NCBI GenBank assembly: GCA_947177485.1
Contig: CAMWUR010000017.1
Location: forward strand, 1-36,939
Direction of reading: 5' to 3'
DNA from: an uncultured Helicobacter sp.
GTDB taxonomy: Bacteria > Campylobacterota > Campylobacteria > Campylobacterales > Helicobacteraceae
DNA length: 36,939 nt
Position 1 is the first letter of the stretch, and each line of letters begins with the position of its first letter. The position numbers and the translations under genes are program-made. Of the stretch, positions 1 to 8,811 are shown piece after piece. Under the pieces are notes generated by a model. That model did not search any database, was not told the origin of the DNA, and was given only the letters and a program-made list of their open reading frames with translations.

Positions 1-56
1 TCGTGAATAAAATCGCTGATGATATTCTTGAAGATGTGAATAAGAAAAAGTTTTAA
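1..56 (+). CDS. C-terminal end of an unidentified plus-strand gene
   Basis: An open frame enters from the left edge and stops at TAA (54-56). The visible 17 residues read VNKIADDILEDVNKKKF, a charged Lys-rich tail. It converges with the glycosyltransferase on the other strand. Too little is present to name a family. Confidence 0.5.
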   Translation, partial: VNKIADDILEDVNKKKF

Positions 57-125
57 CAGATAATACATGCAACTCAATGGCGGTATCTTTTGGGGATTGC
101 AACAGGCTAGCAACGGCAAGGCGAG

Positions 126-1280
126 CTAGCAGAGGCGCAACTGCCGCTCATAGAGTGCAAGATGTTGTGCAACAATCGCATTTACCGAAAATTCGGCAAG
201 AATCTTCTTGCGTGATGCATGCCCAAAAGCCTCACGTAACGTGGAATCAGAGGCGAGTTCTGTAATTTTTTGTGCGAGTAATTCAGAATCGCCCACAGGG
301 ACAAGGAATCCATTGCGCCCATCATCGACAACCTCACGACAACCCACAGTGTCTGTCGTAACAATGGGTAATGCCATGCTGCCTGCTTCAAGCAATGTGC
401 GCGGGATTCCCTCGCGATAGCTGGGCAGCACGAAAATATCGGTGCACGCGAGCAGCTCACGAATGTCTTCGCGCTTGCCAAGCCAGCGCACAGCTGAATT
501 GGAGCGCAAAAACTCGTGTGAGAGCGGTGCGATGTTGCCATTATCAACATCGCCAACAAACAAAAAGCGCACATGAGGCAGGCTCGCTTGGAGTTTTTCT
601 GCAGCCTGATAATATTCCACGACGCCCTTATGCGCAATCGCGCGCGCAATCATGAGCACAACGACATCATCTGACGCAATTCCGAGCTCGTCTTTGTAGC
701 GCCGCACATCATCTGCGCTCACCGAATCGCGTGCAAAAAGAGCGGGGTCAATCCCCGAACCTTTAATCAGAACTGCTTTAGATTTTGAGACAAGCCCCTT
801 GTCATAATAAAGCTGCAAATCGTCCTTGTTTTGAAACACAACAGCTTTGGCAAAATGAAATGCAAGTTTATTGAGTGATTCTATCAACATACGCAATGCA
901 AAAGTCTTGAATCCTTGTTGGATATAGAAGCTGCCAAGCCCTGTAACGGTGCAAATCGTACAAGGAACGCCCGCAATCTTTGCAGCAATTGCGCCATAGA
1001 CATTGGGTTTCATCGTGAATGTTTGCATAATATCAGGACGAAGGACACGCAAACAACGGGCAATGCGATAGATTGTGGCAATCTCGCGGAATGGATTGAG
1101 GCTTTTGCGCGAAATGGCATAGCTCTGTGCCACAATTCCATGCGCAGCAAAACGTGCAAAATAGTCGCCCTCTGGGCAAAGCGCAACAACCTCATGCCCT
1201 TGCTTGACGAGCTCTTGCATAATCGGCAAACGAAAAAGATAGAGATTCATGTCAAGATGAGATAAAAAAACGATTTTCAT
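126..1280 (-). CDS. pglA: PglA-like glycosyltransferase (GT4 family)
   Basis: A 384-residue GT-B glycosyltransferase. The N-terminal half begins MKIVFLSHLDMNLYLFR, contains SRKSLNPF near residue 58 and VTGLGSFYIQQGFK near residue 115, all close in pattern to Campylobacter PglA. The C-terminal half carries the GT4 signature: MIARAIAHKGV, FVLPSYREGIPRTLLEA and the acidic EX7E region. PglA adds the first GalNAc in alpha-1,3 linkage to undecaprenyl-PP-bacillosamine on the cytoplasmic membrane face, building the glycan that PglB transfers. That donor and acceptor are inferred here. It starts at ATG with AAAGGAA just upstream, 9 bases after the methyltransferase stop, so it is the last gene of the minus-strand series. 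Its distance from pglB (three genes away) differs from Campylobacter. A related GT4 enzyme of another linkage is the main alternative. Confidence 0.8.
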   Translation of the reverse strand: MKIVFLSHLDMNLYLFRLPIMQELVKQGHEVVALCPEGDYFARFAAHGIVAQSYAISRKSLNPFREIATIYRIARCLRVLRPDIMQTFTMKPNVYGAIAAKIAGVPCTICTVTGLGSFYIQQGFKTFALRMLIESLNKLAFHFAKAVVFQNKDDLQLYYDKGLVSKSKAVLIKGSGIDPALFARDSVSADDVRRYKDELGIASDDVVVLMIARAIAHKGVVEYYQAAEKLQASLPHVRFLFVGDVDNGNIAPLSHEFLRSNSAVRWLGKREDIRELLACTDIFVLPSYREGIPRTLLEAGSMALPIVTTDTVGCREVVDDGRNGFLVPVGDSELLAQKITELASDSTLREAFGHASRKKILAEFSVNAIVAQHLALYERQLRLC

Positions 1281-1289
1281 GGGTTTCCT

Positions 1290-3722
1290 TTATTGCCAAT
1301 CTTCATCATCAAACAAGCTCGATTCTTCATCTTTCAGTCGCCATTTTCCACTACTTTTGTCTTCATAGGCAATCTCTTCTAAAAGTTCACGTATCATTTT
1401 TTTGTTTGCCTGAATGCCATTTTTTGAAAGCGGAATGATGTTTAAAACAATATCATAAAATGTGGCACTTTGATTGGATTCCTTTGTTCTACCTAAAAAT
1501 GCACGAATGAGATATTCCACTCTTTTTTCAAGTGGAATCGCATAATTTGTAAAGCTTGAATGCTCTTTGAGATGATATTTTTTATGCACATCGCATTCAA
1601 ATCGTTCATTGATAGCAGGGATAAAATTGGCAAACTTATTTGCAATTTCATGGAGATAGCCATGATTCATGGATTTGATAATCAATGAATTCCATATTTC
1701 CTCTAGGTTTGCACCATTATTTTCGATGATAATTTCTTCAATATCTTTAAACATCTGTTCCATAATATCGATTCCGACTTCAAGCTTTGCCCGCACTTTT
1801 GCATTATCGACTTTCTTGAAATAGATGATGATTTGTCCGCTCAATACCGTGCTTGGATTCTGCCTCTTCTTAAATGTCGTTTGTCCATTGTCCTGCCGCA
1901 CGCTGCCGACATATTCAAAACCAATATTCTCTGCACTATCCACAAGAATCTGCCAAAGTTTTGGGTCTTGGTGTTGGAATACAAACGCAAGCCAACGATT
2001 CCATTTAAGCACGCGATACATTTCTTTGAGCGAGGCTTTCATCAAGTCATAATATTCATAGCGACTCTTTTCGAGACTGCCTTTTTCGATACATTCTTTT
2101 TCTTTTAAAGTTGAATCCACAGGGAAATCAAGCCATGCGTTCCACATTGTACTTAAATCAAGATAGGGAATCTTCGCGCCATAGGGTGGGTCGGTGTAGA
2201 TAAAGTCCACACTCTCCGATTCAATTTCGCAGAGATTCGTTGCGTCCGCTTGGAAGATTTTTTCGCCATTGGTTTTTTGCAGACGGGAATCTTCTTTATC
2301 GAGATTCTGTCTTTGGGCAAGCATTGCGCCCTTAAAATCTTTGATGACATTCTCCAAAGGAGCAAAATAGCTCTGATAAAAAGAATCGCTTGGGGCATTT
2401 TCAAGTTCTTGTTTGCCCTTAGTCAATCTATCTATTTTACCTCTAAAAGATTCGATAACATCAACATATGTTGGATTTTTAGCGATACGATAACGATAAT
2501 ATATGAAAATCGCACTATTGCCAGCCTTGTTAGTTAAACCTTCATGTTTGGAAATATGGTATGTCAAATTAACAACATTTAACGTATTATAAAATGCCAA
2601 CATCAAAGCATAGCGCATTTCTCTTTGAATCTTTCTATAAAATGTATACCTAAAAATCAGTTTGCGCAAAAGCGCGAGCTCGGCAAGCTGAATCTTGCTA
2701 AAAAGCTGCGAGACAGAAGGAACATCGCTACCCTTTGGCAAAGCCTCATCTTTGGGAATCCAAAGTGTGGAATCTTGCAGCTTTTGTGTCGCAACCTCTC
2801 CAAATTCCAAATCAAGCGCATTGGGATAATACATTGCGTCTTTTAAGAGATTCCTTGCTTCTTTCTCGTTTTTGGGGCGCAAGGTCTCAAACTCGGCTAG
2901 AATCTCCTCACTTAGCGCATAGAGTGCGCCCAAATCCACCTTTGCGCTCAATGCCTTTGCCATAAACACACTCAAGGGATTCAAATCGACATGGATTCCA
3001 ATCCTGCCGTTCATCATCGCTTCAATCGCTGTTACACCGCTGCCACCAAAAGGGTCGAGCACGACATCGCCTTCACTTGTAAAATTCTTGATATTTTGCG
3101 TAACAATGTCCCAACTCTGCCGCGTGAAATATGCCAAACAGCCAAAATGCCGCGCCTTTTTTCTCTTTTGGGGTTTTAATATCGCCTTTGGCAATTCGCG
3201 GCTTAAATACCACTCCTCGCCCTTTTTCTCTCTCTTGCGACCTGCAATCTTTTCGCCGCACAAATACATGCGCAAAAGATTCCATTTCTCTTGCAATTCA
3301 TGTTCTAAATCCACATCGAGCAGAATCTCCTGCCCCTCGAGCCGAAAAAGAACCAAACGATACCCATTACACAACGCAAAACACTTTGCATTGAATCCCA
3401 CAGCATAACTCAAGGCTTGTTGATACGATTCGCTATTTTTATCCATCACCACACTCGGAGCTTTTGCATCGAGCACGCAATGAATCTTAGAATCCACATA
3501 AAGTGTATAATCAGGCATTAAATCCGCCGCAATCTTTTTATTGCTTCCAATCTGAAAATTGACTTTCTCTCTTTTAGAAAGAATCATTTCAAGCTTGCGA
3601 GGATTCTTATCATCTTTGAGCACAAATCCTAACTCTTTTAAAAGTGGCGCAACCACAAATTCTCGCACAGAATCTTCTTTGAAATCCTCGTTTTCTAAAG
3701 CCGAAAAATCAAAAGTCAGCAA
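1290..3722 (-). CDS. Fused PD-(D/E)xK nuclease-like and DNA methyltransferase protein
   Basis: About 810 residues. The N-terminal domain (roughly 5-170) resembles the HSDR_N type I restriction domain: PD at 70-71, then DAK at 85-87, matching a PD-(D/E)xK nuclease core. The methyltransferase follows: SAM-binding DPFGGSGVTAIEAM from residue 223 and catalytic DPPYG at 511-515 followed by IPYLDLSTMWNAWL, a pattern like the DUF1156/COG1743 class. This suggests restriction and modification in one polypeptide, but cutting is not shown. The open frame extends upstream to 3869 inside asnB. I chose TTG at 3722 because AAAGGA, overlapping the asnB stop, lies 6 bases upstream; TTG at 3728 is too close. 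It sits between asnB and pglA, separating glycosylation genes, which looks like a cargo insertion. Recognition sequence unknown. An orphan methylase with a dead nuclease domain is the alternative. Confidence 0.75.
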   Translation of the reverse strand: MLTFDFSALENEDFKEDSVREFVVAPLLKELGFVLKDDKNPRKLEMILSKREKVNFQIGSNKKIAADLMPDYTLYVDSKIHCVLDAKAPSVVMDKNSESYQQALSYAVGFNAKCFALCNGYRLVLFRLEGQEILLDVDLEHELQEKWNLLRMYLCGEKIAGRKREKKGEEWYLSRELPKAILKPQKRKKARHFGCLAYFTRQSWDIVTQNIKNFTSEGDVVLDPFGGSGVTAIEAMMNGRIGIHVDLNPLSVFMAKALSAKVDLGALYALSEEILAEFETLRPKNEKEARNLLKDAMYYPNALDLEFGEVATQKLQDSTLWIPKDEALPKGSDVPSVSQLFSKIQLAELALLRKLIFRYTFYRKIQREMRYALMLAFYNTLNVVNLTYHISKHEGLTNKAGNSAIFIYYRYRIAKNPTYVDVIESFRGKIDRLTKGKQELENAPSDSFYQSYFAPLENVIKDFKGAMLAQRQNLDKEDSRLQKTNGEKIFQADATNLCEIESESVDFIYTDPPYGAKIPYLDLSTMWNAWLDFPVDSTLKEKECIEKGSLEKSRYEYYDLMKASLKEMYRVLKWNRWLAFVFQHQDPKLWQILVDSAENIGFEYVGSVRQDNGQTTFKKRQNPSTVLSGQIIIYFKKVDNAKVRAKLEVGIDIMEQMFKDIEEIIIENNGANLEEIWNSLIIKSMNHGYLHEIANKFANFIPAINERFECDVHKKYHLKEHSSFTNYAIPLEKRVEYLIRAFLGRTKESNQSATFYDIVLNIIPLSKNGIQANKKMIRELLEEIAYEDKSSGKWRLKDEESSLFDDEDWQ

Positions 3723-3732
3723 TTCCAATCCT

Positions 3733-5547
3733 TTATTGGTTTCTCGCCCACACAGCGAGCGCAAAGAGGGTGAATAGCATCTTTGCACGCTTTTGTGTGG
3801 CAAAGTTTTGTGGTTTGTGCAAAAGCTCATGGACAAAGGAGCGCGGCAGAAGCTCGGGGAGCAGCGCACAATCGCTGATACGTTGCGTGATTATGTCGCG
3901 CAGCTCGTGCGTAACCCAATGCGCAAGCGGCACCTCAAAACCACGTTTGGGGGCAGAGACAAGCTCGGGCGGAAGATATTTTTTGGCAAGTTCGCGTAAA
4001 ATAACTTTCGTACGTCGATTCGAAATCTTTAGAGAATCGCTAAGATTTGTGCTCGATTCGAGCATTTCGCTACCCAAAAAGGGACTGCGCGCCTCAAGGG
4101 CATGCTGCATGGTGGCAATGTCCATTTTGGGCAACAAATCGCAAAGCAATAAGAGTTGGGAATCGAGATAGAGCCATTTCGAAAGTGGCGAAAGGGCGAA
4201 ATCGGCGCAAACATCACGTACAAAAGAATCGAGGCTTTGCGCTTGTGCGCAAGGTGCAAAGACAAAGACATCTTCAAACGAATCAATCGTTGCGCTCGCA
4301 TATAACGTAGCGCCCTGTTTGTGCGCCATTGCAAGCAATCGCAACGCATAGGTGTAGAGGGATTTTTGGTGATGACTTTTGGGTAAAAAGGGCGCAATCC
4401 ACGACACAGCGCGCGCAGCGCCGACCCAACCAAGCGCGAAAGGCACATAACGGCGGTATCCTCCAAACAGCTCATCGGCACCATCGCCATTGAGAATCAC
4501 GCTTACATGCTTCTTTGCCTCTTTGGCGATATAATAACTAGGGATTGCCGAGCTGTCCATAAACGGACGTCCATAGGCGCAAAGAATCTGCTCGATGTCG
4601 CTGGCAAGACATTGTGTGTCGATATGCAACACAGAATGTCGCGTGCCATATTTTTTTGCAACAAGCTCTGCAAGGGGGCTTTCGTCATACATTCCCTCAA
4701 ACGCAACGGTGAAGGTTTGCAAAGACGGGCAAAACTCGCTTGCGATTGCGACAATCAATGACGAATCGATTCCCCCGCTTAGAAAGCTGCCAACCTCAAT
4801 ACTCGAGGATTCGAGTCGTCTTTTGACACATACGCGCAACGCATCTTCGACATGCGCCATTGCAAGAGGCATGCTCGAAACTTTGGGGCGCGCAAACAGC
4901 GCGCGCAAATCAAAATAGCGCACAGGCTGCAAGGGCTGCAAAGAATCAAGCGCGAGTGTCGCGGTGTGTGCGGGAGGCAATGCAAATACATGCCGATAGG
5001 GCGCGCCATCGGAATAAAAAAAGCCAAAGCGCAAGAAGAATCGCAGCGATTCAAGCTCGATTTCAAGTGGCGCGCAATGTGCAAGGGTGGCAAGCTCGCT
5101 TGCAAAGGCAAAATGTGTGCCGTTGTGATAGAGAAACAATGGCTTTTTGCCCATTTTGTCGCGCGCAAATGTGAGCGTGCGCTCACTTTTGTCGAGGATT
5201 GCGAGTGCAAACATGCCATCAAAATCGGCAAAGATAGAATCACCAAAGGTAGCAAACAGCGCAAGAATCGTTTCGGTATCCGATTGCGTTTGGAACACAA
5301 AGTCTGGAATCCTCTTGCGCAGCTCATGATGATTGTAGATTTCGCCATTGAACACAATGGCAAGATTCCCCATTTCCATAGGCTGATTCGCGCTCGTGCT
5401 CAAATCTTGAATGCTAAGGCGCGTGTGAAACAGCGCGAGATTCTCAAAATAGAGACTGCCATTTGAATCAGGACCGCGATGCTGCAAACTCTGCAAGATT
5501 GCCACCTCATCGGGGGCTAGGTTGATTGTTCCGGCGATTCCACACAT
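3733..5547 (-). CDS. asnB: Asparagine synthetase (glutamine-hydrolysing)
   Basis: A 604-residue AsnB-family protein. It starts MCGIAGTINLAP, giving the Cys2 nucleophile of the N-terminal glutaminase domain (about 1-195). The synthetase domain carries the PP-loop SFLSGGIDSSLIVAIAS near residue 255, which binds ATP and adenylates the acceptor. The usual reaction is aspartate + glutamine + ATP to asparagine. Such proteins inside sugar clusters sometimes amidate other carboxylates, including uronic-acid sugars, so a role in the N-glycan is possible but not shown. Its ATG is one base from the pglB stop, so the two are co-transcribed. Length is normal and both active centres are present. Confidence 0.9.
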   Translation of the reverse strand: MCGIAGTINLAPDEVAILQSLQHRGPDSNGSLYFENLALFHTRLSIQDLSTSANQPMEMGNLAIVFNGEIYNHHELRKRIPDFVFQTQSDTETILALFATFGDSIFADFDGMFALAILDKSERTLTFARDKMGKKPLFLYHNGTHFAFASELATLAHCAPLEIELESLRFFLRFGFFYSDGAPYRHVFALPPAHTATLALDSLQPLQPVRYFDLRALFARPKVSSMPLAMAHVEDALRVCVKRRLESSSIEVGSFLSGGIDSSLIVAIASEFCPSLQTFTVAFEGMYDESPLAELVAKKYGTRHSVLHIDTQCLASDIEQILCAYGRPFMDSSAIPSYYIAKEAKKHVSVILNGDGADELFGGYRRYVPFALGWVGAARAVSWIAPFLPKSHHQKSLYTYALRLLAMAHKQGATLYASATIDSFEDVFVFAPCAQAQSLDSFVRDVCADFALSPLSKWLYLDSQLLLLCDLLPKMDIATMQHALEARSPFLGSEMLESSTNLSDSLKISNRRTKVILRELAKKYLPPELVSAPKRGFEVPLAHWVTHELRDIITQRISDCALLPELLPRSFVHELLHKPQNFATQKRAKMLFTLFALAVWARNQ

Positions 5548-7715
5548 CAGTCTATCCTTTTGCGCACTTTGAAAATGCGCCCGAGCGGATTGCTCGCCAC
5601 AAGCGCAAACGTTTCATTTTCGCCAAACACAAAGAGCTGCAAGGTTGTGCTATAAAACGAAAATTCATCGCACACAATGAGCTTGTTTTGGGATTCGAGC
5701 CACACGGCAAAAAGCCGTGAGGGAGTGGAGAAATCGACACGTTCTGCGTGCGGAATCGTGCGCACAAACGCGCTAGCAGAATCGGAATCGACGCTCACCT
5801 CGCGCATGCGCACAAACGCGCGCAATGGCACGCGCGATTCGCCATTGTGGAGCTCGCCTGTTTGGAGATTGAGCGCGAGGTTATTGTCGGCAAACAGCAC
5901 ATCATCGGCGACTCGATAGACATGGGCGACATGGAGCATGGAATCCTCGCGCAAGATTCCGCCCGCAAAGTCGATATTGCTAAAACTCGCAATCACATCG
6001 AAAATCTCGAACATTTGCAGCGGGAGATAGTAAAAAATGTCATGTTGCATAGGAGGCACATCGAGCATGCCATTTTCGAGGCGCAAGAGAAAATTGCGCG
6101 GCGAACTCGCAGGGGAGTCGCGCAAGAGCTGCTCGACAATCGCATTGTCTTCGCTGAAATTGCGATATTTTTCTGTGGTGTATGTCGTGAGGGCGGCGAG
6201 CGTGGCGGACGCTTTCATGTTCGGAGTGGCGAGCATAAGGCTCACGGGGTAATTCACGGCGCCAGAATGCTTGCCGCCATCGATGAGCGTCTTGACATCG
6301 CCATAATAGCGCGCACCATAGCCATAATCCCACCAAGTAATCAGATAATCAGTTGGCTTTGCAAGAGTTTTGAGCGCTTGGAGCAATTGCGCCTCGTCTT
6401 TGTGGAACACGCTCGGGACGTTGTAGTGCATGATGTGCGCAAAACTCGGCATGCACAAAAGCGTGGCAAGAGGCAGCGCGACAAACAAGCGCCATTTGGG
6501 CAACAGCGACAAACAAAAAAGCAGCACGAAGCCAAGCCCAAGCGCTAAGAAGGGTGTGGCAAAGAGATTGAAACGCAAGCCAATCTTTGCGCCCGCAAAG
6601 CCCAAGAGCACAAATGGCAAACCAAGCAAAAAATGCGGACGCTGCACACATAGCGCAATATAGCCCAACAACGACACCACAAACAGCGGCACGGTCGATG
6701 AGATTCGCTGCATGGCTTCAGTGAGCGAGACACTCGAGACTTCGCGGATTGTGCCAACGACATCATGGAACACAAGTGAGCTGTCTTGTGGAAGCTGCTG
6801 CAAAAAATAGGCTTGGAATGGATACAGAAGCGCAGAAAAGCCCCCAAAAAGCGCAGAGAGAAGCAACGACAATGCGATAAACACGCAATGTGCCTTTGGA
6901 TTCTGCACGCGCACAATCGCACCAGCAAGCAGAATCTGCAACCACCAAAACGGCACAAGCAGTACAGAGAATGCAGCGATAATGGGCAATAGCGCAAACG
7001 GAGCGCGCACAATCGCACAAAAGCGCCCAACAAGTGCCCAAACGACACAGAGAGCGAAAATGGCAAGAAACAGATTGGAAAGCCCCGTATGCCACTGCTG
7101 CGCGAGGATTGCAAAGACAAAAAAGGCACATAGCATGATGCGCGATTGCGTCTGCGTAAAGCGCAACAGGCAAAAGATGGCACAAAGCGGCAACACGATA
7201 ATGAGCATATCGGTGTCATAATAGCCTATCATCGTGCGGTTGTAATAGCTCACAACAATGCCGCCAAAAAAGGCGGCAAAGCACGCACAAAAGGTTTTGA
7301 GTCGCTCATCAAAACGGCTTGGAACAAAGGCAACAAAAAAGAAATAGAGAGGAAATGCCACAAGAGAGCCAAAAACTGCGGGCAAAAACAGCAGCAACCA
7401 ATCAAGAGGTAGCGGCAACACAAAGGCAAGCGCGGCGCTTAGAATCGACAATGGGGAATGCACAGGCGAGAGGTCGCCGTCTTGATGAAAGCCTGCGAGA
7501 ATATCGCGCGCGCCCTCTGCATAGTAGTAGCCGTCATTGTTGTTGAGCATAGGAATACAATCGAGCAGAAAGTCCGCATTGTCAAGCGCAAAAAAGAGCC
7601 AATGCAAGCGGACACAAAACAGCGCGACAAACACCAAAACGCTCAAGCACAGATGTTGTGCGCGCAAGAGGGGTTTAGGGTGTTGTGAGAGTGGTTTTAT
7701 ACACAAGTTTGCCAT
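5547..7715 (-). CDS. pglB: PglB oligosaccharyltransferase (STT3 family)
   Basis: Transfers the lipid-linked oligosaccharide to Asn in periplasmic sequons. About 722 residues from the chosen start, close to Campylobacter PglB. The N-terminal two thirds is multi-spanning. The first acidic motif reads NNNDGYYYAEGARD (Asp about 61) and the second GYYDTDML (Asp 167/169). The hallmark WWDYG sits at about 461-465, followed by YYGDVKTLIDGGKHSG, with a soluble periplasmic C-terminal domain beyond. The frame is open up to 7775, but that would overlap the binding-protein gene by about 100 bases. The ATG at 7715 leaves a 41-base overlap and a normal short N-terminus, though no good ribosome site is visible, so translational coupling is likely. 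It is followed immediately by asnB. Confidence 0.92.
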   Translation of the reverse strand: MANLCIKPLSQHPKPLLRAQHLCLSVLVFVALFCVRLHWLFFALDNADFLLDCIPMLNNNDGYYYAEGARDILAGFHQDGDLSPVHSPLSILSAALAFVLPLPLDWLLLFLPAVFGSLVAFPLYFFFVAFVPSRFDERLKTFCACFAAFFGGIVVSYYNRTMIGYYDTDMLIIVLPLCAIFCLLRFTQTQSRIMLCAFFVFAILAQQWHTGLSNLFLAIFALCVVWALVGRFCAIVRAPFALLPIIAAFSVLLVPFWWLQILLAGAIVRVQNPKAHCVFIALSLLLSALFGGFSALLYPFQAYFLQQLPQDSSLVFHDVVGTIREVSSVSLTEAMQRISSTVPLFVVSLLGYIALCVQRPHFLLGLPFVLLGFAGAKIGLRFNLFATPFLALGLGFVLLFCLSLLPKWRLFVALPLATLLCMPSFAHIMHYNVPSVFHKDEAQLLQALKTLAKPTDYLITWWDYGYGARYYGDVKTLIDGGKHSGAVNYPVSLMLATPNMKASATLAALTTYTTEKYRNFSEDNAIVEQLLRDSPASSPRNFLLRLENGMLDVPPMQHDIFYYLPLQMFEIFDVIASFSNIDFAGGILREDSMLHVAHVYRVADDVLFADNNLALNLQTGELHNGESRVPLRAFVRMREVSVDSDSASAFVRTIPHAERVDFSTPSRLFAVWLESQNKLIVCDEFSFYSTTLQLFVFGENETFALVASNPLGRIFKVRKRID

Positions 7716-8790
7716 TTTTGACTTCATTAAACACCGCATTACGTAAGCTTTCGCCATCTTTGAGGCTAAAGACACCGCTCACGCCTTCAAAAGAGTCTTG
7801 ATTGCGAATCTTATCATTGAGACAGATTCTATCGTCTTTGTCGCATGTCTCAAGCGCCTTGAGAACGAGCAGATAGGCGTCAGCAAACATGATGCTAAAA
7901 CTGCTCACGGATTCTTTATATTTCTCTTCGTATGCTTTGATAAATTTTTTACCAAGCTCGGTTTGTTCGCTGTTGGTCGAGTAGTAATCGGTTACAATCA
8001 CGCCCTCGCCCGCGTCTTTAGCGACATCAAAAAAGATGTCGCTGCCAGCGACTCCATCGCCACCCACAACGGGCATTGAGAGCCCTAACTGCTTGTATTG
8101 CACCATAATCAATGCGGCTTCGTTGTAGTAGATGGGGATAAACAGCACATCGGGATTTGCCGCTTTAATGCTCGAAAGCTGCGCCTTGAAGTCTTTGTTG
8201 CCTGCCTTAAATTCGGACTTGATGATGACTTTTCCGCCAAGCTTCTTGAACTGCTTCTCAAACGCATGGGTGAGCCCAATGGAATAATCGCTGCTGCTAT
8301 CAAACAGAATCGCCGCACGTCTTGCGCCAAGCTCGGAAAAGGAAAAGCTCGCACCCGCTGTGCCCTGAAAGCTATCGGCAAATGCGATTCGCGTTACAAA
8401 TTTTTTGCCTTTTGTGACTCTATCCCCTGTGGCAACAGCGGGAATCAGAGGCGTTTGGGAATCCTCGACTGTTTTAATCATTGCAAGAGTATTGGTGGTA
8501 ATCAGGGGACCAAAGACCACACTGACCTTATCAGTTGCTGTGAGCTTGCGAATGGCGTTTGCCGATTCGATTTTCTCACTTTTGTTGTCCAGCACAATGA
8601 ACTTGAGCGAATCGCCCTTTGCGTTTTGCGGCACGAGGCTTTGCATGACCTCTAATCCCCGAAAACCCGCCTGCCCAAAACCAGCAAGCGAACCGCTTAG
8701 AGGCATCACCACGCCGGCCTTGATTTCATCGGCACACAAAGGAGCGCAAAGAATCGCGCCTGCGAAGATAGAACAAAGAAACTTTTTCAT
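7675..8790 (-). CDS. livJ: LivJ-type branched-chain amino acid ABC transporter binding protein
   Basis: A 371-residue periplasmic binding protein with a signal peptide (MKKFLCSIF then an Ala/Cys-rich stretch ending near CADEIKAG). The mature part opens IKAGVVMPLSGSLAGFGQAG, typical of the Leu/Ile/Val-binding Peripla_BP_6 family, and continues with two Rossmann-like lobes. It should deliver an amino acid, or a related ligand, to a LivHMGF complex. Start: ATG at 8790 with AAGGAG eight bases upstream; the frame extends one TTG codon further. The only permease gene in this window is livH, 8.6 kb away, and livM, livG and livF are absent. Its 3' end overlaps pglB. Ligand unknown. Confidence 0.85.
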   Translation of the reverse strand: MKKFLCSIFAGAILCAPLCADEIKAGVVMPLSGSLAGFGQAGFRGLEVMQSLVPQNAKGDSLKFIVLDNKSEKIESANAIRKLTATDKVSVVFGPLITTNTLAMIKTVEDSQTPLIPAVATGDRVTKGKKFVTRIAFADSFQGTAGASFSFSELGARRAAILFDSSSDYSIGLTHAFEKQFKKLGGKVIIKSEFKAGNKDFKAQLSSIKAANPDVLFIPIYYNEAALIMVQYKQLGLSMPVVGGDGVAGSDIFFDVAKDAGEGVIVTDYYSTNSEQTELGKKFIKAYEEKYKESVSSFSIMFADAYLLVLKALETCDKDDRICLNDKIRNQDSFEGVSGVFSLKDGESLRNAVFNEVKNGKLVYKTTLTTP

Positions 8791-8811
8791 CAAATACTCC
8801 TTAAGATTGGT

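Noticed and set aside
4852-5466. Plus-strand frame of 204 residues opposite asnB
   Set aside because: Shadow frame inside the glutaminase domain of asnB.
5748-6548. Plus-strand frame of 266 residues opposite pglB
   Set aside because: Mirrors the PglB codons; Arg/His-rich without motifs.
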